Source: Azospirillaceae bacterium
GTDB taxonomy: Bacteria > Pseudomonadota > Alphaproteobacteria > Azospirillales > Azospirillaceae
Direction: 5' to 3'
Length of the DNA stretch: 58,546 nt
Assembly (NCBI GenBank): GCA_028277115.1
Contig: JANQHG010000230.1
Span: 1-58,546, forward strand
The position numbers and the translations under genes are program-made. The notes beneath the pieces were generated by a model. The model had not been told where the DNA came from. It worked only from the letters and a program-made list of their open reading frames with translations, and ran no database searches. Of the stretch, positions 7,609 through 18,152 are shown one piece after another. Numbering within the stretch: position 1 is the first letter of the stretch; each line of letters opens with the position of its first letter.

Positions 7609-9507
7609 ATGGCAGAGGAACAACTTTCCTTTCAGGCGGAAGTGACCCGTCTACTCGACATCGTGGCTCATTCGCTTTATAGCGAAAAGGAAGTTTTTCT
7701 AAGAGAACTGATTTCGAACGCATCCGATGCCTGCGACCGTCTGCGTTATGCCGCGTTGACCCAGCCCGACCTGCTTGAGGACGCGCCGGATTTCGAGATC
7801 CGTCTGATCGTCGATCAGGAGTCCCGCACGCTGACGGTGACCGACAACGGCATCGGGATGAACCGGAGCGACCTGGTCGAAAATCTGGGAACGATCGCGC
7901 GCTCGGGATCGCTCGACTTCTTGAGCAAGCTCGGCACCGACCAGCACGGTGACGTGTCGCTGATCGGTCAGTTCGGGGTCGGTTTCTATGCGGCGTTCAT
8001 GGTCGCCGATCGGGTCGAGGTCCTGTCCCGGCGTGCGGGCGAACCGGAAAGCTGGCGCTGGACGTCCGACGGCAAGGGCAGCTTTTCCATCGGCGAAGCG
8101 GCCGAGTCGCTGCCGCGCGGCACCCAAGTGGTGCTGCATTTGAAGGAGGACGCCGGCGATTATCTGGAGGAGACCCGGCTCAGCCGGGTCATCCAGACCT
8201 ACTCCGACCACATTGGGCTGCCAATTCGATTCGGCACCGGCGCGGACGCGCGCACCCTGAACAAGGCATCGGCGCTGTGGACGCGATCGCGTAACGAAAT
8301 TACTGTGGATCAGTACAAAGAATTTTACCACCATGTCAGCCACGCCTTCGACGAGCCATGGCTGACCCTCCACTGGCGTGCCGAGGGCAAGCTTGAGTAC
8401 ACCGGGCTGCTGTTCGTGCCGTCGAACAAGCCGTTCGATCTGTTCGATCCGCGGCGCAGCCATCGGGTCAAGCTGTACGTCCGCCGGGTGTTCATCACCG
8501 ACGAGGCCGAGGGGTTGGTGCCGAGTTGGCTGCGGTTCTTGCGCGGCGTGATCGACAGCGAGGACCTGCCGCTCAACGTCAGCCGCGAGATGCTGCAGAA
8601 CAACCCGGTGGTCACCCGGATTCGCGCCGGTCTGACCAAACGGGTGTTGGGCGAGCTCGAAAAAACTGCGGCTGACAGCGAAAACGCGGACGCGTATCGC
8701 CGGTTTTGGACCGACTTCGGTGCCGTGGTCAAAGAAGGGCTTTACGAGGACAGCGAGCATCGCGACACATTGCTTAAAATCGCCCGGTTCCGTTCGACCC
8801 GGGGCGACCAGCTAATCAGCCTTGATGACTATGTCGCTGAGATGAAGGAAGGTCAGGAGGCGATCTATTTCTTGAGCGGGGACGACAGCGAGACCTTGGT
8901 GCGCAGTCCGCAATTGGAGGGGTTCCGGGCCCGCGGGGTCGAGGTCTTGTTTTTAACGGATCCGGTCGATGAGTTCTGGGTGCCGATCGTCGGCAGCTAT
9001 CAGGACAAGGCACTGACGTCGGTGACCCGTGCCGGGGTCGATCTTGCCAAGATTGCGACCAAGGACAGCGCCGCCGGGGACGGTGCGTCGGCCGAGACCA
9101 CGGACGAGACGCCGGCCGAAGGCGCCGGGATCGATCATCTGATCAGTCTGTTCAAGCTGACACTAGGCGATGCAGTCAAGGATGTCCGGACGTCGGTGCG
9201 GTTGACCGACAGTGCCGTGTGTTTGGTGTCCGACGAGGGCGACATGGACATCCACTTGGAGCGCCTGTTAAAGCAACATCGGCAACTGTCGGTCGGACCC
9301 GCCAAACGGATTTTGGAGCTCAATCCGACCCATTCCCTGATTCGGAGTTTGGCCGACCGGGCCAACACCGAAGGGTCGGGCGACACTTTGGCCGATCTTG
9401 CGTGGTTGCTGTTGGACCAGGCCCGGATTGTCGAAGGCGAGCCGCCGCCGGACCCATCCGCCTTTGCGCGTCGCTTGGCCGAGGCGCTCGAGAAATCTCT
9501 TATCTGA
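7609..9507 (+). CDS. htpG: Molecular chaperone HtpG (Hsp90)
   Basis: 632 residues. The N-terminal ATPase domain has the GHKL motifs DNGIGM (about residue 80) and GQFGVGFYAAF (about 120). The middle domain and C-terminal dimerisation domain are complete, so this is a full-length bacterial Hsp90 that refolds clients in the cytoplasm. I chose the ATG at 7609, where the conserved QLSFQAEVTRLL start is correctly placed and AGGTGA lies 7 bases upstream. It stands alone and converges on parB, separated by a repeat that looks like a two-way terminator. Confidence 0.96.
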   Translation: MAEEQLSFQAEVTRLLDIVAHSLYSEKEVFLRELISNASDACDRLRYAALTQPDLLEDAPDFEIRLIVDQESRTLTVTDNGIGMNRSDLVENLGTIARSGSLDFLSKLGTDQHGDVSLIGQFGVGFYAAFMVADRVEVLSRRAGEPESWRWTSDGKGSFSIGEAAESLPRGTQVVLHLKEDAGDYLEETRLSRVIQTYSDHIGLPIRFGTGADARTLNKASALWTRSRNEITVDQYKEFYHHVSHAFDEPWLTLHWRAEGKLEYTGLLFVPSNKPFDLFDPRRSHRVKLYVRRVFITDEAEGLVPSWLRFLRGVIDSEDLPLNVSREMLQNNPVVTRIRAGLTKRVLGELEKTAADSENADAYRRFWTDFGAVVKEGLYEDSEHRDTLLKIARFRSTRGDQLISLDDYVAEMKEGQEAIYFLSGDDSETLVRSPQLEGFRARGVEVLFLTDPVDEFWVPIVGSYQDKALTSVTRAGVDLAKIATKDSAAGDGASAETTDETPAEGAGIDHLISLFKLTLGDAVKDVRTSVRLTDSAVCLVSDEGDMDIHLERLLKQHRQLSVGPAKRILELNPTHSLIRSLADRANTEGSGDTLADLAWLLLDQARIVEGEPPPDPSAFARRLAEALEKSLI

Positions 9508-9516
9508 TCAATTTTC

Positions 9517-9578
9517 GGTGAGGTCGAGGGGGCAACCCCTGGTGGGGGTGCCGGGGGGTAACGCCCCCTGACCTCACC
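9517..9578. terminator. Dispersed GC-rich repeat, copy B, acting as likely two-way terminator
   Basis: Between the converging htpG and parB genes, GGTGAGGTC (9517-9525) pairs with GACCTCACC (9570-9578). Inside are GGGGGCAACCCC and GGGGGGTAACGCCCCC. The inner block is shared with the repeat copies at 42028 and 53511. It overlaps the last 5 bases of parB. Confidence 0.55.
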
Positions 9579-10488
9579 CGCCGAGCCGTCGCAGCACGTC
9601 GTCCAGTTGATCGAGGGTCTGATACTCGATGGTCAAGGTTCCGCTTTTGCCCCGCGGCGTCACCGTGACCTTGAGCCCCAACCGCTCGGAGATTTCCCGT
9701 TCCAGATCCAGCAGGTCCTGATCCTTGGCGGCCGCCGTGGAGGTGGCGCGCCCGCGCGCGGTTTTCGGCGCGGTTTCTGCCTCCCCTTTGACATACGCTT
9801 CGGTCTGCCGGACGTTGAGACCGCGTCGGATGATTTCTTGTGCCAGTCTTATCGGATCTTTCGCGGTCAGAAGCGGCCGCGCGTGCCCGGCGCTCAGCGT
9901 GCCGTCCTGCACCATTGCCTTAACCGGTTCGGGCAGGGCGAGCAGGCGCATCAAATTGGCGACATGGCTGCGGCTTTTGCCGACCACCCGGGCGAGGTCT
10001 TCCTGGGTGTGTCCGAACTCGTCGATCAGGCGCCGATAACCGTCGGCTTCTTCGAGGACGGTCAGGTCCTGGCGCTGGATGTTCTCGATCAGTGAGATTT
10101 CCAGTGCCTCGGTGTCCGACAACTCGCGGACGATCGCCGGGACTTCGTGGAGCCCGGCGATCTGGGCAGCGCGCCAGCGTCGTTCGCCGCAGATGATTTC
10201 GTAGCTGTTTGAACGATCGCGGTCGCGGCGCACCAGGAGCGGCTGCAAGATGCCGCGTTCGCGGATCGAGGTGACCAAGCCGTCGATTTCGTCCTGATCA
10301 AACCGCCGGCGCGGCTGGAATCGGCCGGGGTGGAGGAATTCGATCGGCAAGTGCGACGGGCTGACGCGCCCCGACTCGGCCGGGCCGAGCGCCGACGCGT
10401 CGGCCGGATCGTCGCCGAACAGCGCCGACAGCCCCCGGCCGAGGTTGGTGCGCCTGGCGGTTTCGGTGCGCTTGCCCGGTTCGGTCAC
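9574..10488 (-). CDS. parB: Chromosome partitioning protein ParB
   Basis: 304 residues. The N-terminal CTPase/nuclease-like domain has GERRWRAAQ (101-109) and ENIQRQDL (135-142). The helix-turn-helix region is about 145-200, and the C-terminal dimerisation domain about 250-304. ParB binds parS, loads as a CTP-dependent clamp, and works with ParA to segregate the origin. The GTG start at 10488 overlaps the parA stop (GTGA), so the two are translationally coupled. Two perfect parS sites lie nearby at 11885 and 13939. Confidence 0.96.
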   Translation of the reverse strand: MTEPGKRTETARRTNLGRGLSALFGDDPADASALGPAESGRVSPSHLPIEFLHPGRFQPRRRFDQDEIDGLVTSIRERGILQPLLVRRDRDRSNSYEIICGERRWRAAQIAGLHEVPAIVRELSDTEALEISLIENIQRQDLTVLEEADGYRRLIDEFGHTQEDLARVVGKSRSHVANLMRLLALPEPVKAMVQDGTLSAGHARPLLTAKDPIRLAQEIIRRGLNVRQTEAYVKGEAETAPKTARGRATSTAAAKDQDLLDLEREISERLGLKVTVTPRGKSGTLTIEYQTLDQLDDVLRRLGG

Positions 10489-11270
10489 GCGACCAGCCTC
10501 TTGCTCTCGCGGGTCAGCACCTCGCGGGCCAGGTGCAGATAGGCCTGCGAGCCGGTGCAGCGCAGATCGTAGATCAAGACCGGCTTACCGTGGGACGGCG
10601 CTTCGGAAATCTTGACGTTGCGCGGGATCACGGTGTCGTAAACCTTTTCCCCAAAAAAACCCCGGACGTCTGACGCAACCATATCAGAAAGATTATTACG
10701 TCTATCGTACATGGTCAGAACCACGCCGTGGATTTCAAGTTCCGGGTTGAAGGTGCGCTGGACCCGCTCGATGGTTCTGATCAGGTGGCTCAACCCTTCG
10801 AGCGCGTAAAACTCGCACTGCAGCGGCACCAAGACAGCGTCGGCGGCAACCAGGGCGTTCAGGGTCAGCAGTCCCAGGGCCGGCGGGCAATCGACCAGGA
10901 CATAGTCGTAGGCAAGCGCGCTGCGCGCGATCGCAGTGCGCAGGCGCGCCTCGCGGCGGTCGGCATTGACCAGTTCGATTTCGGCGCCGCTGAGGTGCGG
11001 GGTCGAGGTGACGATCGACAGGCCGGGCACCTTGGAGGCGATCGCGGCGTCTTCCAGACGGGCGTCGCCGAACAGGACGTCGTAGCTGCCGACCGCGCGG
11101 GCGGCACGATCGATGCCGAGCCCGGTCGAGGCGTTGCCCTGGGCGTCCATATCGATGATCAGCACCCGGTTTTTGACCGCGGCGAGCGCGGTTCCGAGGT
11201 TGATCGCGGTGGTGGTCTTGCCGACGCCGCCCTTTTGGTTGGCAACGGCGATCACGCGGCACGGGTTCAT
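10485..11270 (-). CDS. parA: Chromosome partitioning ATPase ParA
   Basis: 261 residues from the ATG at 11270, with GGAGG 6 bases upstream. The deviant Walker A, KGGVGKTTT (13-21), and VLIIDMDAQGNAS with the signature DMDAQGN place it in the ParA/Soj family. It forms ATP-dependent DNA-bound dimers that move ParB-parS complexes. It is coupled to parB and follows rsmG, the standard alphaproteobacterial order. Confidence 0.96.
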   Translation of the reverse strand: MNPCRVIAVANQKGGVGKTTTAINLGTALAAVKNRVLIIDMDAQGNASTGLGIDRAARAVGSYDVLFGDARLEDAAIASKVPGLSIVTSTPHLSGAEIELVNADRREARLRTAIARSALAYDYVLVDCPPALGLLTLNALVAADAVLVPLQCEFYALEGLSHLIRTIERVQRTFNPELEIHGVVLTMYDRRNNLSDMVASDVRGFFGEKVYDTVIPRNVKISEAPSHGKPVLIYDLRCTGSQAYLHLAREVLTRESKRLVA

Positions 11271-11326
11271 GTCAGCCTCCGGCAGGATGCTCGACCGCAG
11301 TCGGCGGTGAACCGCCGGACGCGGGC

Positions 11327-12031
11327 TCAAACCGGAGCGACCGCGTGGAGCCGCAGGATCGTCCCGGCGGGGTCGGTGACGCTGTTTAAACGCTCGACCA
11401 ACATATGCCAACTTCCGGCTGTTGCGGTCAATTCCTGATCGACCCGTCGCCCTTTGAGAAACAGACAAACGCAGTCGGGACCGCGAAAACGCGTTGAAAA
11501 TCGGAGCAGATCGGTCAACGGCGCCAGCGCGCGGGCGGTCACGACGTCGGCCCGGGGCAGATCCGCCTGGTCGATCCGGCAGGCGTGGACCGCAACCGGG
11601 ACTGCCAGTGTGCGCGCCGCCTCCCGCAGAAAGGCGGCCTTGCGCTGATCGGACTCGGTTAGGTGGACCTCGGGCACCCCGAGCACAGCCAATACGAGTC
11701 CCGGGAAGCCGGCGCCGCTGCCGAGGTCGACCAGACACCGGGTCGACTCGGGGAGCAGGGGCGCCAGCTGCGCGGAGTCGACGATGTGTCGAGACCAAAT
11801 CACCGGCAGGGTCGAGCGCGCGATCAGGTTGACCGCGGGCTGCCAGCGGCGCACCAGCTCGACCAGGGTCGCCAGGCGATCGCGTGTTTCACGTGAAACA
11901 CCGAGGGCGCGCGCGAGCCGTTCGATCGCCCAGGCACGATCGGCCGGGTCGATGCCCTGCGCGTCGGCGGCCGTGGCGCCGGCGGCGGCGCGGCTACTCG
12001 GCGGCCGGCGCGGTCGAGCGTCGTTTGACAT
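11327..12031 (-). CDS. rsmG: 16S rRNA (guanine527-N7)-methyltransferase RsmG
   Basis: 234 residues. The SAM-binding motif [10 protein letters not shown] begins at residue 102, and the HIVDS segment (82-86) is typical. It methylates G527 of 16S rRNA. The N-terminus has about 25 extra disordered residues compared with short homologues. The ATG at 12031 overlaps the end of mnmG by 38 bases. A perfect parS site is embedded in the coding sequence, encoding VSRET at about residues 45-49. Confidence 0.93.
   Translation of the reverse strand: MSNDARPRRPPSSRAAAGATAADAQGIDPADRAWAIERLARALGVSRETRDRLATLVELVRRWQPAVNLIARSTLPVIWSRHIVDSAQLAPLLPESTRCLVDLGSGAGFPGLVLAVLGVPEVHLTESDQRKAAFLREAARTLAVPVAVHACRIDQADLPRADVVTARALAPLTDLLRFSTRFRGPDCVCLFLKGRRVDQELTATAGSWHMLVERLNSVTDPAGTILRLHAVAPV
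11885..11900. other. parS centromere site 1, inside rsmG
   Basis: TGTTTCACGTGAAACA, a perfect match to the widely conserved 16-bp ParB-binding palindrome. It is read as codons of rsmG and lies about 1.4 kb from parB. Confidence 0.9.
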
Positions 12032-13913
12032 GGCGCAGCAGCGCGATCACCGCGGCCGGGGTGACTCCGGGGATGCGTCCGGCGGCCCCCAGGGTGGTTG
12101 GCCGGCTGCGCTTCAGCACATCCTTGACCTCGGTGGACAGGCTGCCGATCGCATCGATGTCGAGATCGGCCGGCAGGGTCAACGCCTCGTCGCGCCGCCA
12201 GGCACGGATGTCCGCCTCCTGCCGCGCCAGGTAGCCGGCGTAGCCGGCATCGATCTCGAGCTGTTCGGCGATCCACGGGTCGAGCGTGCCGAGGATCGGC
12301 CACACTGCGGCCAGCCGGGCGATCGAAAGGTCGGGGTAGCGCAGCAGGTCGGCGACGCTCCGCCACTGCCCGTCGAGATTGATCGACAGGCCGTGGCGGC
12401 GCAGCTCGGTTGGGGTTGCGCCCAGGGCATGGACCTGGTCGCGCGCCATGGCCAGGGCGGACATCCGGGCGTGGTGGACCGCCGCCCGCTCGGCGCGGAT
12501 GCAGCCCCAGCGAGCGCCGAGATCGGTCAGGCGCTGGTCGGCGTTGTCGGCTCGCAGTCGCAGGCGAAACTCGGCGCGCGAGGTGAACATCCGATAGGGT
12601 TCGGTGACCCCGCGGGTAACCAGATCGTCGATCAGGACGCCGATATAGGCCGCGGCGCGATCGAGGACCATGCCGTCGGCTGCGGGCTGGTCAGGGAGGC
12701 GCGCCGCACCGGCGCCGACGGTGCGGGCGGCGTTGACCCCGGCGATCAGGCCCTGGGCCGCCGCTTCCTCATAGCCGGTGGTGCCGTTGATCTGACCGGC
12801 GAGAAACAGACCGGGCGCCGCACGGACCTCGAGGGTCGGCCACAGGCAGCGTGGATCGACATGGTCATACTCAATCGCATAGCCGGGCCGCAGCATGGTC
12901 GCGCGTTCGAGGCCAGGGATGGTGGTCAACAAGGCCGCCTGAACGTCACGCGGCAGCGAGGTCGAAATGCCGTTCGGGTAGACGGTCGGGTCGTCGAGCC
13001 CCTCGGGCTCGAGGAAGATCTGATGGCGGGTGCGGTCGGCAAACCGCACCACCTTGTCCTCGATCGAGGGGCAGTAGCGGGGCCCTGTGCTCTCGATCTG
13101 ACCGGAGTACAAGGGTGCCCGATCAAGATTGCGGCGGATCAGCTGATGGCTGTCCGGGGTGGTGCCGGTGATCGCGCAGTCGACCTGTGGCGTGGTGATC
13201 CGGGTCGTCAGGAACGAGAATGGCGGCGGCGGCTGGTCGCCCGGTTGGAGATCCAGCCCGGCCCAGTCGATGGTCCGACCGTCGAGTCGCGGCGGTGTCC
13301 CGGTCTTGAGCCGCCCGAGCGGCAGACCGAGCCGCGCCAAGGTTGCCGACAGCGCGATCGCCGGCGCCTCGCCGACCCGTCCGGCCGGCGTGGTCTCGGT
13401 GCCGATGTGAATCAGCCCGCGCAGGAAGGTCCCGGTGGTCAAGACCACCGCGCCGGCCCGCAGCTCGCGCCCGTCAGCCAGCCGGACCCCGACCACCCGG
13501 CCAACCGGATCGCACAGCAGGTCGTCGACCGCGCCCGTCACCAGGCTCAGACCCGGCTGCGCCTCGAGCAGCCCGCGCATGGCGGCGCGGTAGCGTCGCC
13601 GGTCCGCCTGAGCCCGAGGCCCGCGCACGGCGGGCCCCTTGCTGCGATTGAGCACCCGGAACTGGATGCCGGCGGCGTCGATCGCCCGCGCCATCACGCC
13701 GTCGAGCGCATCGATCTCGCGCACCAGCTGGCCCTTGCCGAGCCCGCCGATCGCCGGGTTGCAGGACATCGCGCCGATCGTGTCAAGCCGATGGGTAACC
13801 AGACAGGTGCGGGCGCCGGCCCGCGCCGCCGCCGCCGCGGCTTCGCAGCCGGCATGGCCACCGCCGACCACGATCACATCACCCTGCGGTCGGTCGATCT
13901 CATTTGCCGCCAT
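11994..13913 (-). CDS. mnmG: tRNA uridine-5-carboxymethylaminomethyl modification enzyme MnmG (GidA)
   Basis: 639 residues from the ATG at 13913 with GAGGG upstream. The FAD-binding motif GGGHAG (17-22) is followed by CNPAIGG with the reactive Cys. The tRNA-binding C-terminal helical domain is present. With MnmE it modifies the wobble uridine of several tRNAs. Further in-frame sequence upstream is not coding: it passes through the parS site between mnmE and mnmG. Confidence 0.95.
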   Translation of the reverse strand: MAANEIDRPQGDVIVVGGGHAGCEAAAAAARAGARTCLVTHRLDTIGAMSCNPAIGGLGKGQLVREIDALDGVMARAIDAAGIQFRVLNRSKGPAVRGPRAQADRRRYRAAMRGLLEAQPGLSLVTGAVDDLLCDPVGRVVGVRLADGRELRAGAVVLTTGTFLRGLIHIGTETTPAGRVGEAPAIALSATLARLGLPLGRLKTGTPPRLDGRTIDWAGLDLQPGDQPPPPFSFLTTRITTPQVDCAITGTTPDSHQLIRRNLDRAPLYSGQIESTGPRYCPSIEDKVVRFADRTRHQIFLEPEGLDDPTVYPNGISTSLPRDVQAALLTTIPGLERATMLRPGYAIEYDHVDPRCLWPTLEVRAAPGLFLAGQINGTTGYEEAAAQGLIAGVNAARTVGAGAARLPDQPAADGMVLDRAAAYIGVLIDDLVTRGVTEPYRMFTSRAEFRLRLRADNADQRLTDLGARWGCIRAERAAVHHARMSALAMARDQVHALGATPTELRRHGLSINLDGQWRSVADLLRYPDLSIARLAAVWPILGTLDPWIAEQLEIDAGYAGYLARQEADIRAWRRDEALTLPADLDIDAIGSLSTEVKDVLKRSRPTTLGAAGRIPGVTPAAVIALLRHVKRRSTAPAAE

Positions 13914-13938
13914 CGGTTCGCCCTCACCCGATCGCCGG

Positions 13939-13954
13939 TGTTTCACGTGAAACA
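13939..13954. other. parS centromere site 2, between mnmE and mnmG
   Basis: A second perfect TGTTTCACGTGAAACA, in the 58-base gap between mnmE and mnmG, about 2.05 kb from site 1. Confidence 0.92.
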
Positions 13955-13971
13955 CCGCCCAAGCCCGTTCG

Positions 13972-15366
13972 TCATTTGCCGATACAGAACTCGCGGAACA
14001 CGACATCCAGCCAAGCCTCGACGTCGATCCGCCCGGTGATCCGGCCGAGACAGTGCGCTGCCCGGCGAAGGTCTTCGGCCGCCAGATCCGCCTGGCCGAG
14101 ACCGCGCGCCAGTTGGTCCTGCGCTGCCTTCAGGCTGTCTCGACAGCCCTCCAGGGCCTGGCGATGGCGCAGCCGGGTCACGACCGCCGGTGCCGCGTCG
14201 CTGTTGACGATCGCGAGCGCCCGCGCCAGTCGCTCAAGCAGTTCGGCCACCCCGGCGCCGGTGTGCGCCGACACCGCCGCCACCGGCCGACCGGCGATCT
14301 CGGACACCGGGGCCGCGCGCAGGTCGGTTTTGTTGATCACCGGGATCGTCCGGTCATCGACCCAGGCCAAAGCCTGTCCGTTTAGCACAGGATCGGCGGT
14401 CGCATCAAACACCACGATCCGCAGATCGGCCGCGGCCGCGCGCGCCTTGGCCCGGTCGATGCCGGCCTGTTCAAGCTCATCTTCAGTGTCTTCAGTGTCC
14501 CGCAGGCCGGCGGTGTCGATCAGGGTCACCGGTACCCCTTGAAGATCGAGTCGGACCTCGATGACGTCGCGGGTGGTGCCGGCCCGGCTGGAGACGATCG
14601 CGGCGTCGTAGCGGGCCAACCGATTGAGCAGGCACGACTTGCCGACATTGGGGGCGCCGACGATCACGACCGAAAGACCGGTGCGCAACCGCTCGCCCCG
14701 ACGGCGGTCGGCCAGATGCCGGTCGAGCGCCGACCGCAGCCGGTCGAGCGCGTCCGCCGCGGTCGCCGCGACCCCGTCCAGCAGGTCCTGGTCCGAGAAG
14801 TCCAGCACCGCCTCGAGGCGGCCCATAATTTCGATCAGCTCGGTCCGCCACCCCTCGACCAGATCCGCCAACGCGCCGTCGAGTTGGCGGACCGCCTGGT
14901 CGCGCTGGAGTGCGGTCTCGGCTGCGATCAGATCGGCGATCGCCTCGACCTCGGTCAGGTCGAGCCGGCCCTGCTCGAACGCCCGCCGGGTGAACTCGCC
15001 CGGTGTCGCCAGACGCAGGCCGGGCAGGGTGGTCAATGCCGCCAAGACCCCCTCGACCACCGCCGGACCGCCGTGAAGATGGAATTCGGCCGAGTCTTCC
15101 CCGGTGTAGCTGCGCGGCGCCGGGAACCACAGCACCAGACCGTGATCGAGCCCCCGCGCGGTCGCCGGATCAACCAGCCGCCGGCGCACCGCGGTCCGCG
15201 CTGGCGGCACCGGCCGGCCGGTGACCGCGCGCACCGCCGGTCCGACTGCCGGTCCGGAAACCCGCACCACCGCGATTGCGCCGCGACCCGGCGGGGTCGC
15301 GCAGGCGACGATGGTTGCCGCAGGGTCGATTTCGGCCGATCGGTCCTGCCGCACGGGTGGGGTCAC
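13972..15366 (-). CDS. mnmE: tRNA modification GTPase MnmE (TrmE)
   Basis: 464 residues. The N-terminal formyl-THF-binding domain (about 1-120) is followed by a helical domain with an inserted G domain: [12 protein letters not shown] and NKTD are all visible. The C-terminus ends with FCIGK, whose Cys is catalytically important in the family. It pairs with MnmG, encoded next. The GTG start at 15366 overlaps the stop of the upstream 2Fe-2S gene (GTGA). Rho usually precedes mnmE in alphaproteobacteria, but here it is replaced by a thioredoxin-like gene. Confidence 0.95.
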   Translation of the reverse strand: MTPPVRQDRSAEIDPAATIVACATPPGRGAIAVVRVSGPAVGPAVRAVTGRPVPPARTAVRRRLVDPATARGLDHGLVLWFPAPRSYTGEDSAEFHLHGGPAVVEGVLAALTTLPGLRLATPGEFTRRAFEQGRLDLTEVEAIADLIAAETALQRDQAVRQLDGALADLVEGWRTELIEIMGRLEAVLDFSDQDLLDGVAATAADALDRLRSALDRHLADRRRGERLRTGLSVVIVGAPNVGKSCLLNRLARYDAAIVSSRAGTTRDVIEVRLDLQGVPVTLIDTAGLRDTEDTEDELEQAGIDRAKARAAAADLRIVVFDATADPVLNGQALAWVDDRTIPVINKTDLRAAPVSEIAGRPVAAVSAHTGAGVAELLERLARALAIVNSDAAPAVVTRLRHRQALEGCRDSLKAAQDQLARGLGQADLAAEDLRRAAHCLGRITGRIDVEAWLDVVFREFCIGK

Positions 15367-15740
15367 GATCCCGATCCGGTCGGTGTCGACGGCAATCGCA
15401 AGGCCTCGACCACCTCGCCGCGGCCGAGATGGCAGTCGATCACCTGGTCGATCTCCGCCATGGTCCGGCAGCGATACCAAACCCCGTCGGGATAGATCAC
15501 CAGGGTCGGCCCGAGCTCGCAGCGGTCGAGACAGCCCGAGGCGTTGATCCGAAGATCGCTGAAACCCAACTCCTTGACGCGAACCTTCATATAGTCTCTC
15601 AGCGCTTCCGCGCCCTTGCCGGCGCAGGACCCGCGCAGGTGGTCGTCCGGTCGGCGGTTGGTGCAGGCGAATACGTGCAGGCGATAAAACAGCCGGTCCG
15701 GCGACCGGTCGGCGGCGTCGACGCTGGTCTGGTCGGTCAT
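15363..15740 (-). CDS. Thioredoxin-like 2Fe-2S ferredoxin domain protein
   Basis: 125 residues from the ATG at 15740. Cys positions [16 protein letters not shown], then [11 protein letters not shown], match the thioredoxin-like [2Fe-2S] ferredoxin family, with two pairs of cluster ligands. These proteins are small cytoplasmic electron carriers of mostly unknown partner. The stop overlaps the mnmE start, so the two genes form an operon. Whether that has functional meaning for tRNA modification is unknown. Confidence 0.85.
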   Translation of the reverse strand: MTDQTSVDAADRSPDRLFYRLHVFACTNRRPDDHLRGSCAGKGAEALRDYMKVRVKELGFSDLRINASGCLDRCELGPTLVIYPDGVWYRCRTMAEIDQVIDCHLGRGEVVEALRLPSTPTGSGS

Positions 15741-15819
15741 CCTTGCGATCCCTTGAACGTGACACGGCGGCCGTCTCGCGGCCGATCCACCCTGGATAAA
15801 ACGCGCCTGCGGCACCCAA

Positions 15820-15927
15820 TGCGGCCTAACGGCCGTTCGGGGGGCGCTGCCCCCTCGACCCCCGCAAGGGGGGGCACCCCCCTTGACCCCCACTCGTTTG
15901 TGGGGTCCAGAGCAGTGACCCCTGGTC
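15820..15927. repeat. Dispersed GC-rich repeat, copy C
   Basis: It starts with CGGCCTAACGGCCGTTCGG and continues with GGGGCGCTGCCCC, then several GGGG/CCCC hairpins and TGGGGTCCAG. It occupies much of the 350-base divergent gap (15741-16091) between the ferredoxin-like and YyaL-like genes. Nothing else was recognised in that gap. Confidence 0.6.
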
Positions 15928-16091
15928 GAATTTCTTCCGCACCACCCGTCGGTTTCTGTTTAAGGCCCCCCGAAAATAAGGTTGAGCTCGCGCACACCGG
16001 CGACCCACTCTTGAACGATGATGTGCCGGCGGCGCGCCGCGACCCGTGGCCGGCGGCCCTGGTTCGCCCCTTGCCGACAGGACCGCACGAG

Positions 16092-18152
16092 ATGACGACC
16101 GACCCTGGCCCGGCCAACCGGCTGGCGGACGAGATCAGCCCGTATCTTCAACAGCACAAAACCAACCCGGTCCATTGGCTGCCGTGGGGCGACGCCGCGT
16201 TCGCGCTCGCCCAACGCGACAACAAGCCGGTCTTGTTGTCGGTTGGTTACGCCGCTTGCCATTGGTGCCATGTCATGGCGGCGGAGAGCTTTGAAAACCC
16301 GGTGATCGCCGACGTGATGAACCGACACTTCGTCAACGTCAAGGTCGACCGGGAAGAACGCCCCGACATCGATCAGATTTATCAGACTGCGCTGGCGCTG
16401 TTGGCCCAGCACGGCGGCTGGCCCTTGACGATGTTTCTCACCCCCGACGGCGCGCCGTTTTGGGGCGGCACCTATTTTCCGGCGACACCGCGCTACGGCC
16501 GTCCCGGGTTCGTCGATGTCCTGACCGCGATCGCCGCGACCTGGCACCAAGAACGCGACAAGGTCGACCGTAACGTCGCCGCGCTGAGCGATGCCTTGCG
16601 CCGGGTCACCGAAACCGCAAGCGCCGAGCCGCTGCCCGACCGGGTGGTTGACCGAGCGGCCGAGCGTTTGGTCCGCGAGGTCGACCCGTTCTTCGGCGGT
16701 CTCGGCCAGGCACCCAAGTTTCCTCAAGCGTCAGCGTTCGAGCTGTTGTGGCGGGCGTGGCTGCGCTCGGGTCGCGAGCCGTTCCGAACCGCCGTAATGA
16801 CCACACTTGTCAAGATCTGCCAGGGCGGCATCTATGACCATCTGGGCGGCGGCTTCGCGCGCTACAGCACCGACGATGAGTGGTTGGTGCCGCATTTCGA
16901 AAAGATGCTCTACGACAACGCCCAGCTGATCGATCTGTTGACCCTGGTCTGGCAGGGCACCGGGGAACCGCTGTTCGCGCGCCGGGTCGAGGAAACGATC
17001 GCCTGGCTGGACCGAGAGATGACCTTGGTCGACGGCGGGTTCGCAAGCGCGATCGATGCCGACAGCGAACACCAGGAAGGCCGCTTTTATGTCTGGACCG
17101 CCGATGAGATCGCCGAGGTCCTCGGCCCGGACGCCGCGATGTTCTGCGATGCCTATGACGTCACCCCAAACGGCAACTGGGACGGCGTGTCGATCCTCAA
17201 TCGCCGACGATCGACCACGCTGGCCGCGCCCGAGGTCGAGGCACGGTTGGCGCGGTTGTGCGGGCGTCTGCTGTCTCACCGCCGGACCCGGGTCGCGCCG
17301 CTGCGCGACGACAAGGTGTTGGCCGATTGGAACGGCTTGATGATCACGGCGTTGGTCCACGCCGGTCTGGTCTTCGACCGCCCGGCCTGGATCGCCGCCG
17401 CCCGACGGGCGTTTTCCTTCGTCACCACCGTGATGACCACCACCGATGGCCGGTTGCGCCATGCCTGGCGCAACGGCGAGACCCGAGCCGACGGCATGCT
17501 TGACGATTATGCCACGATGGCGCGTGCCGCGTTGGCGCTCCGCGAACTCGACGGCGACCAGGCGCTGCTCGCTCTGGCCGAGCGGTTCGTACAGGTGTTG
17601 GACGATCGGTTTTGGGACACCGACCGCGGCGGCTATTTCCAAACCGCCGACGACGGCGATTGTCTGATCGTGCGAATGCGTTCGGCGCACGATCAATCGA
17701 CGCCCAGCGGCAACGGCATGATGCTCGACGTCCTGACCCGGCTTGCAGCGATCACCGGTCGCACCCACTATCGTGATCGAGCCGACGCGTTGGTTGCTGC
17801 GCTTTCCGGTGAAATGGTGCGAATGCCGGCCGTGATCGGACGGTTGCTCAACAGCCTGTCGACCCTCGACTCGATGATCGAGATCGTGATTGTTGGCGTG
17901 CCCGATGATCCGGCGACCCAAATGATCTTGCGAACGATCGCGGCCCTGTCGCTGCCCGAGCGTCTGATCCAACCGGTTGTACCCGGCGCCACGCTGCCCG
18001 ACGGCCATCCGGCCGTCGGCAAATCAGCCCTTGACGGCCGTCCGACCGTTTATCTCTGCCACCGCCAAACCTGTACGCCGCCGATCACCGAGCCTGAGCA
18101 GCTCCGCAACCGGCTGCTTGCGCTGTCACCGCGCGCTGCACCCAACTTCTGA
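16092..18152 (+). CDS. Thioredoxin domain-containing protein, YyaL/DUF255 (Spermatogenesis-associated 20-like)
   Basis: 686 residues. The N-terminal thioredoxin-like domain has [20 protein letters not shown] with a CxxC-type motif (CHWC, about residues 57-60). The C-terminal two thirds form an (alpha/alpha)6 barrel like the N-acylglucosamine epimerase fold. The family is conserved from bacteria to man, but its function is not settled. The ATG at 16092 has AGGA 9 bases upstream. The stop overlaps the start of the alkyltransferase gene (TGATG), forming a three-gene rightward operon. Confidence 0.88.
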   Translation: MTTDPGPANRLADEISPYLQQHKTNPVHWLPWGDAAFALAQRDNKPVLLSVGYAACHWCHVMAAESFENPVIADVMNRHFVNVKVDREERPDIDQIYQTALALLAQHGGWPLTMFLTPDGAPFWGGTYFPATPRYGRPGFVDVLTAIAATWHQERDKVDRNVAALSDALRRVTETASAEPLPDRVVDRAAERLVREVDPFFGGLGQAPKFPQASAFELLWRAWLRSGREPFRTAVMTTLVKICQGGIYDHLGGGFARYSTDDEWLVPHFEKMLYDNAQLIDLLTLVWQGTGEPLFARRVEETIAWLDREMTLVDGGFASAIDADSEHQEGRFYVWTADEIAEVLGPDAAMFCDAYDVTPNGNWDGVSILNRRRSTTLAAPEVEARLARLCGRLLSHRRTRVAPLRDDKVLADWNGLMITALVHAGLVFDRPAWIAAARRAFSFVTTVMTTTDGRLRHAWRNGETRADGMLDDYATMARAALALRELDGDQALLALAERFVQVLDDRFWDTDRGGYFQTADDGDCLIVRMRSAHDQSTPSGNGMMLDVLTRLAAITGRTHYRDRADALVAALSGEMVRMPAVIGRLLNSLSTLDSMIEIVIVGVPDDPATQMILRTIAALSLPERLIQPVVPGATLPDGHPAVGKSALDGRPTVYLCHRQTCTPPITEPEQLRNRLLALSPRAAPNF

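Noticed and set aside
11271..11798. 176-residue N-terminal extension of ParA
   Set aside because: It would run through rsmG; the conserved ParA start and GGAGG are at 11270.
15367..15819. 151-residue extension of MnmE upstream
   Set aside because: It would overlap the 2Fe-2S gene in another frame; the GTG at 15366 gives the normal length and a GTGA overlap.
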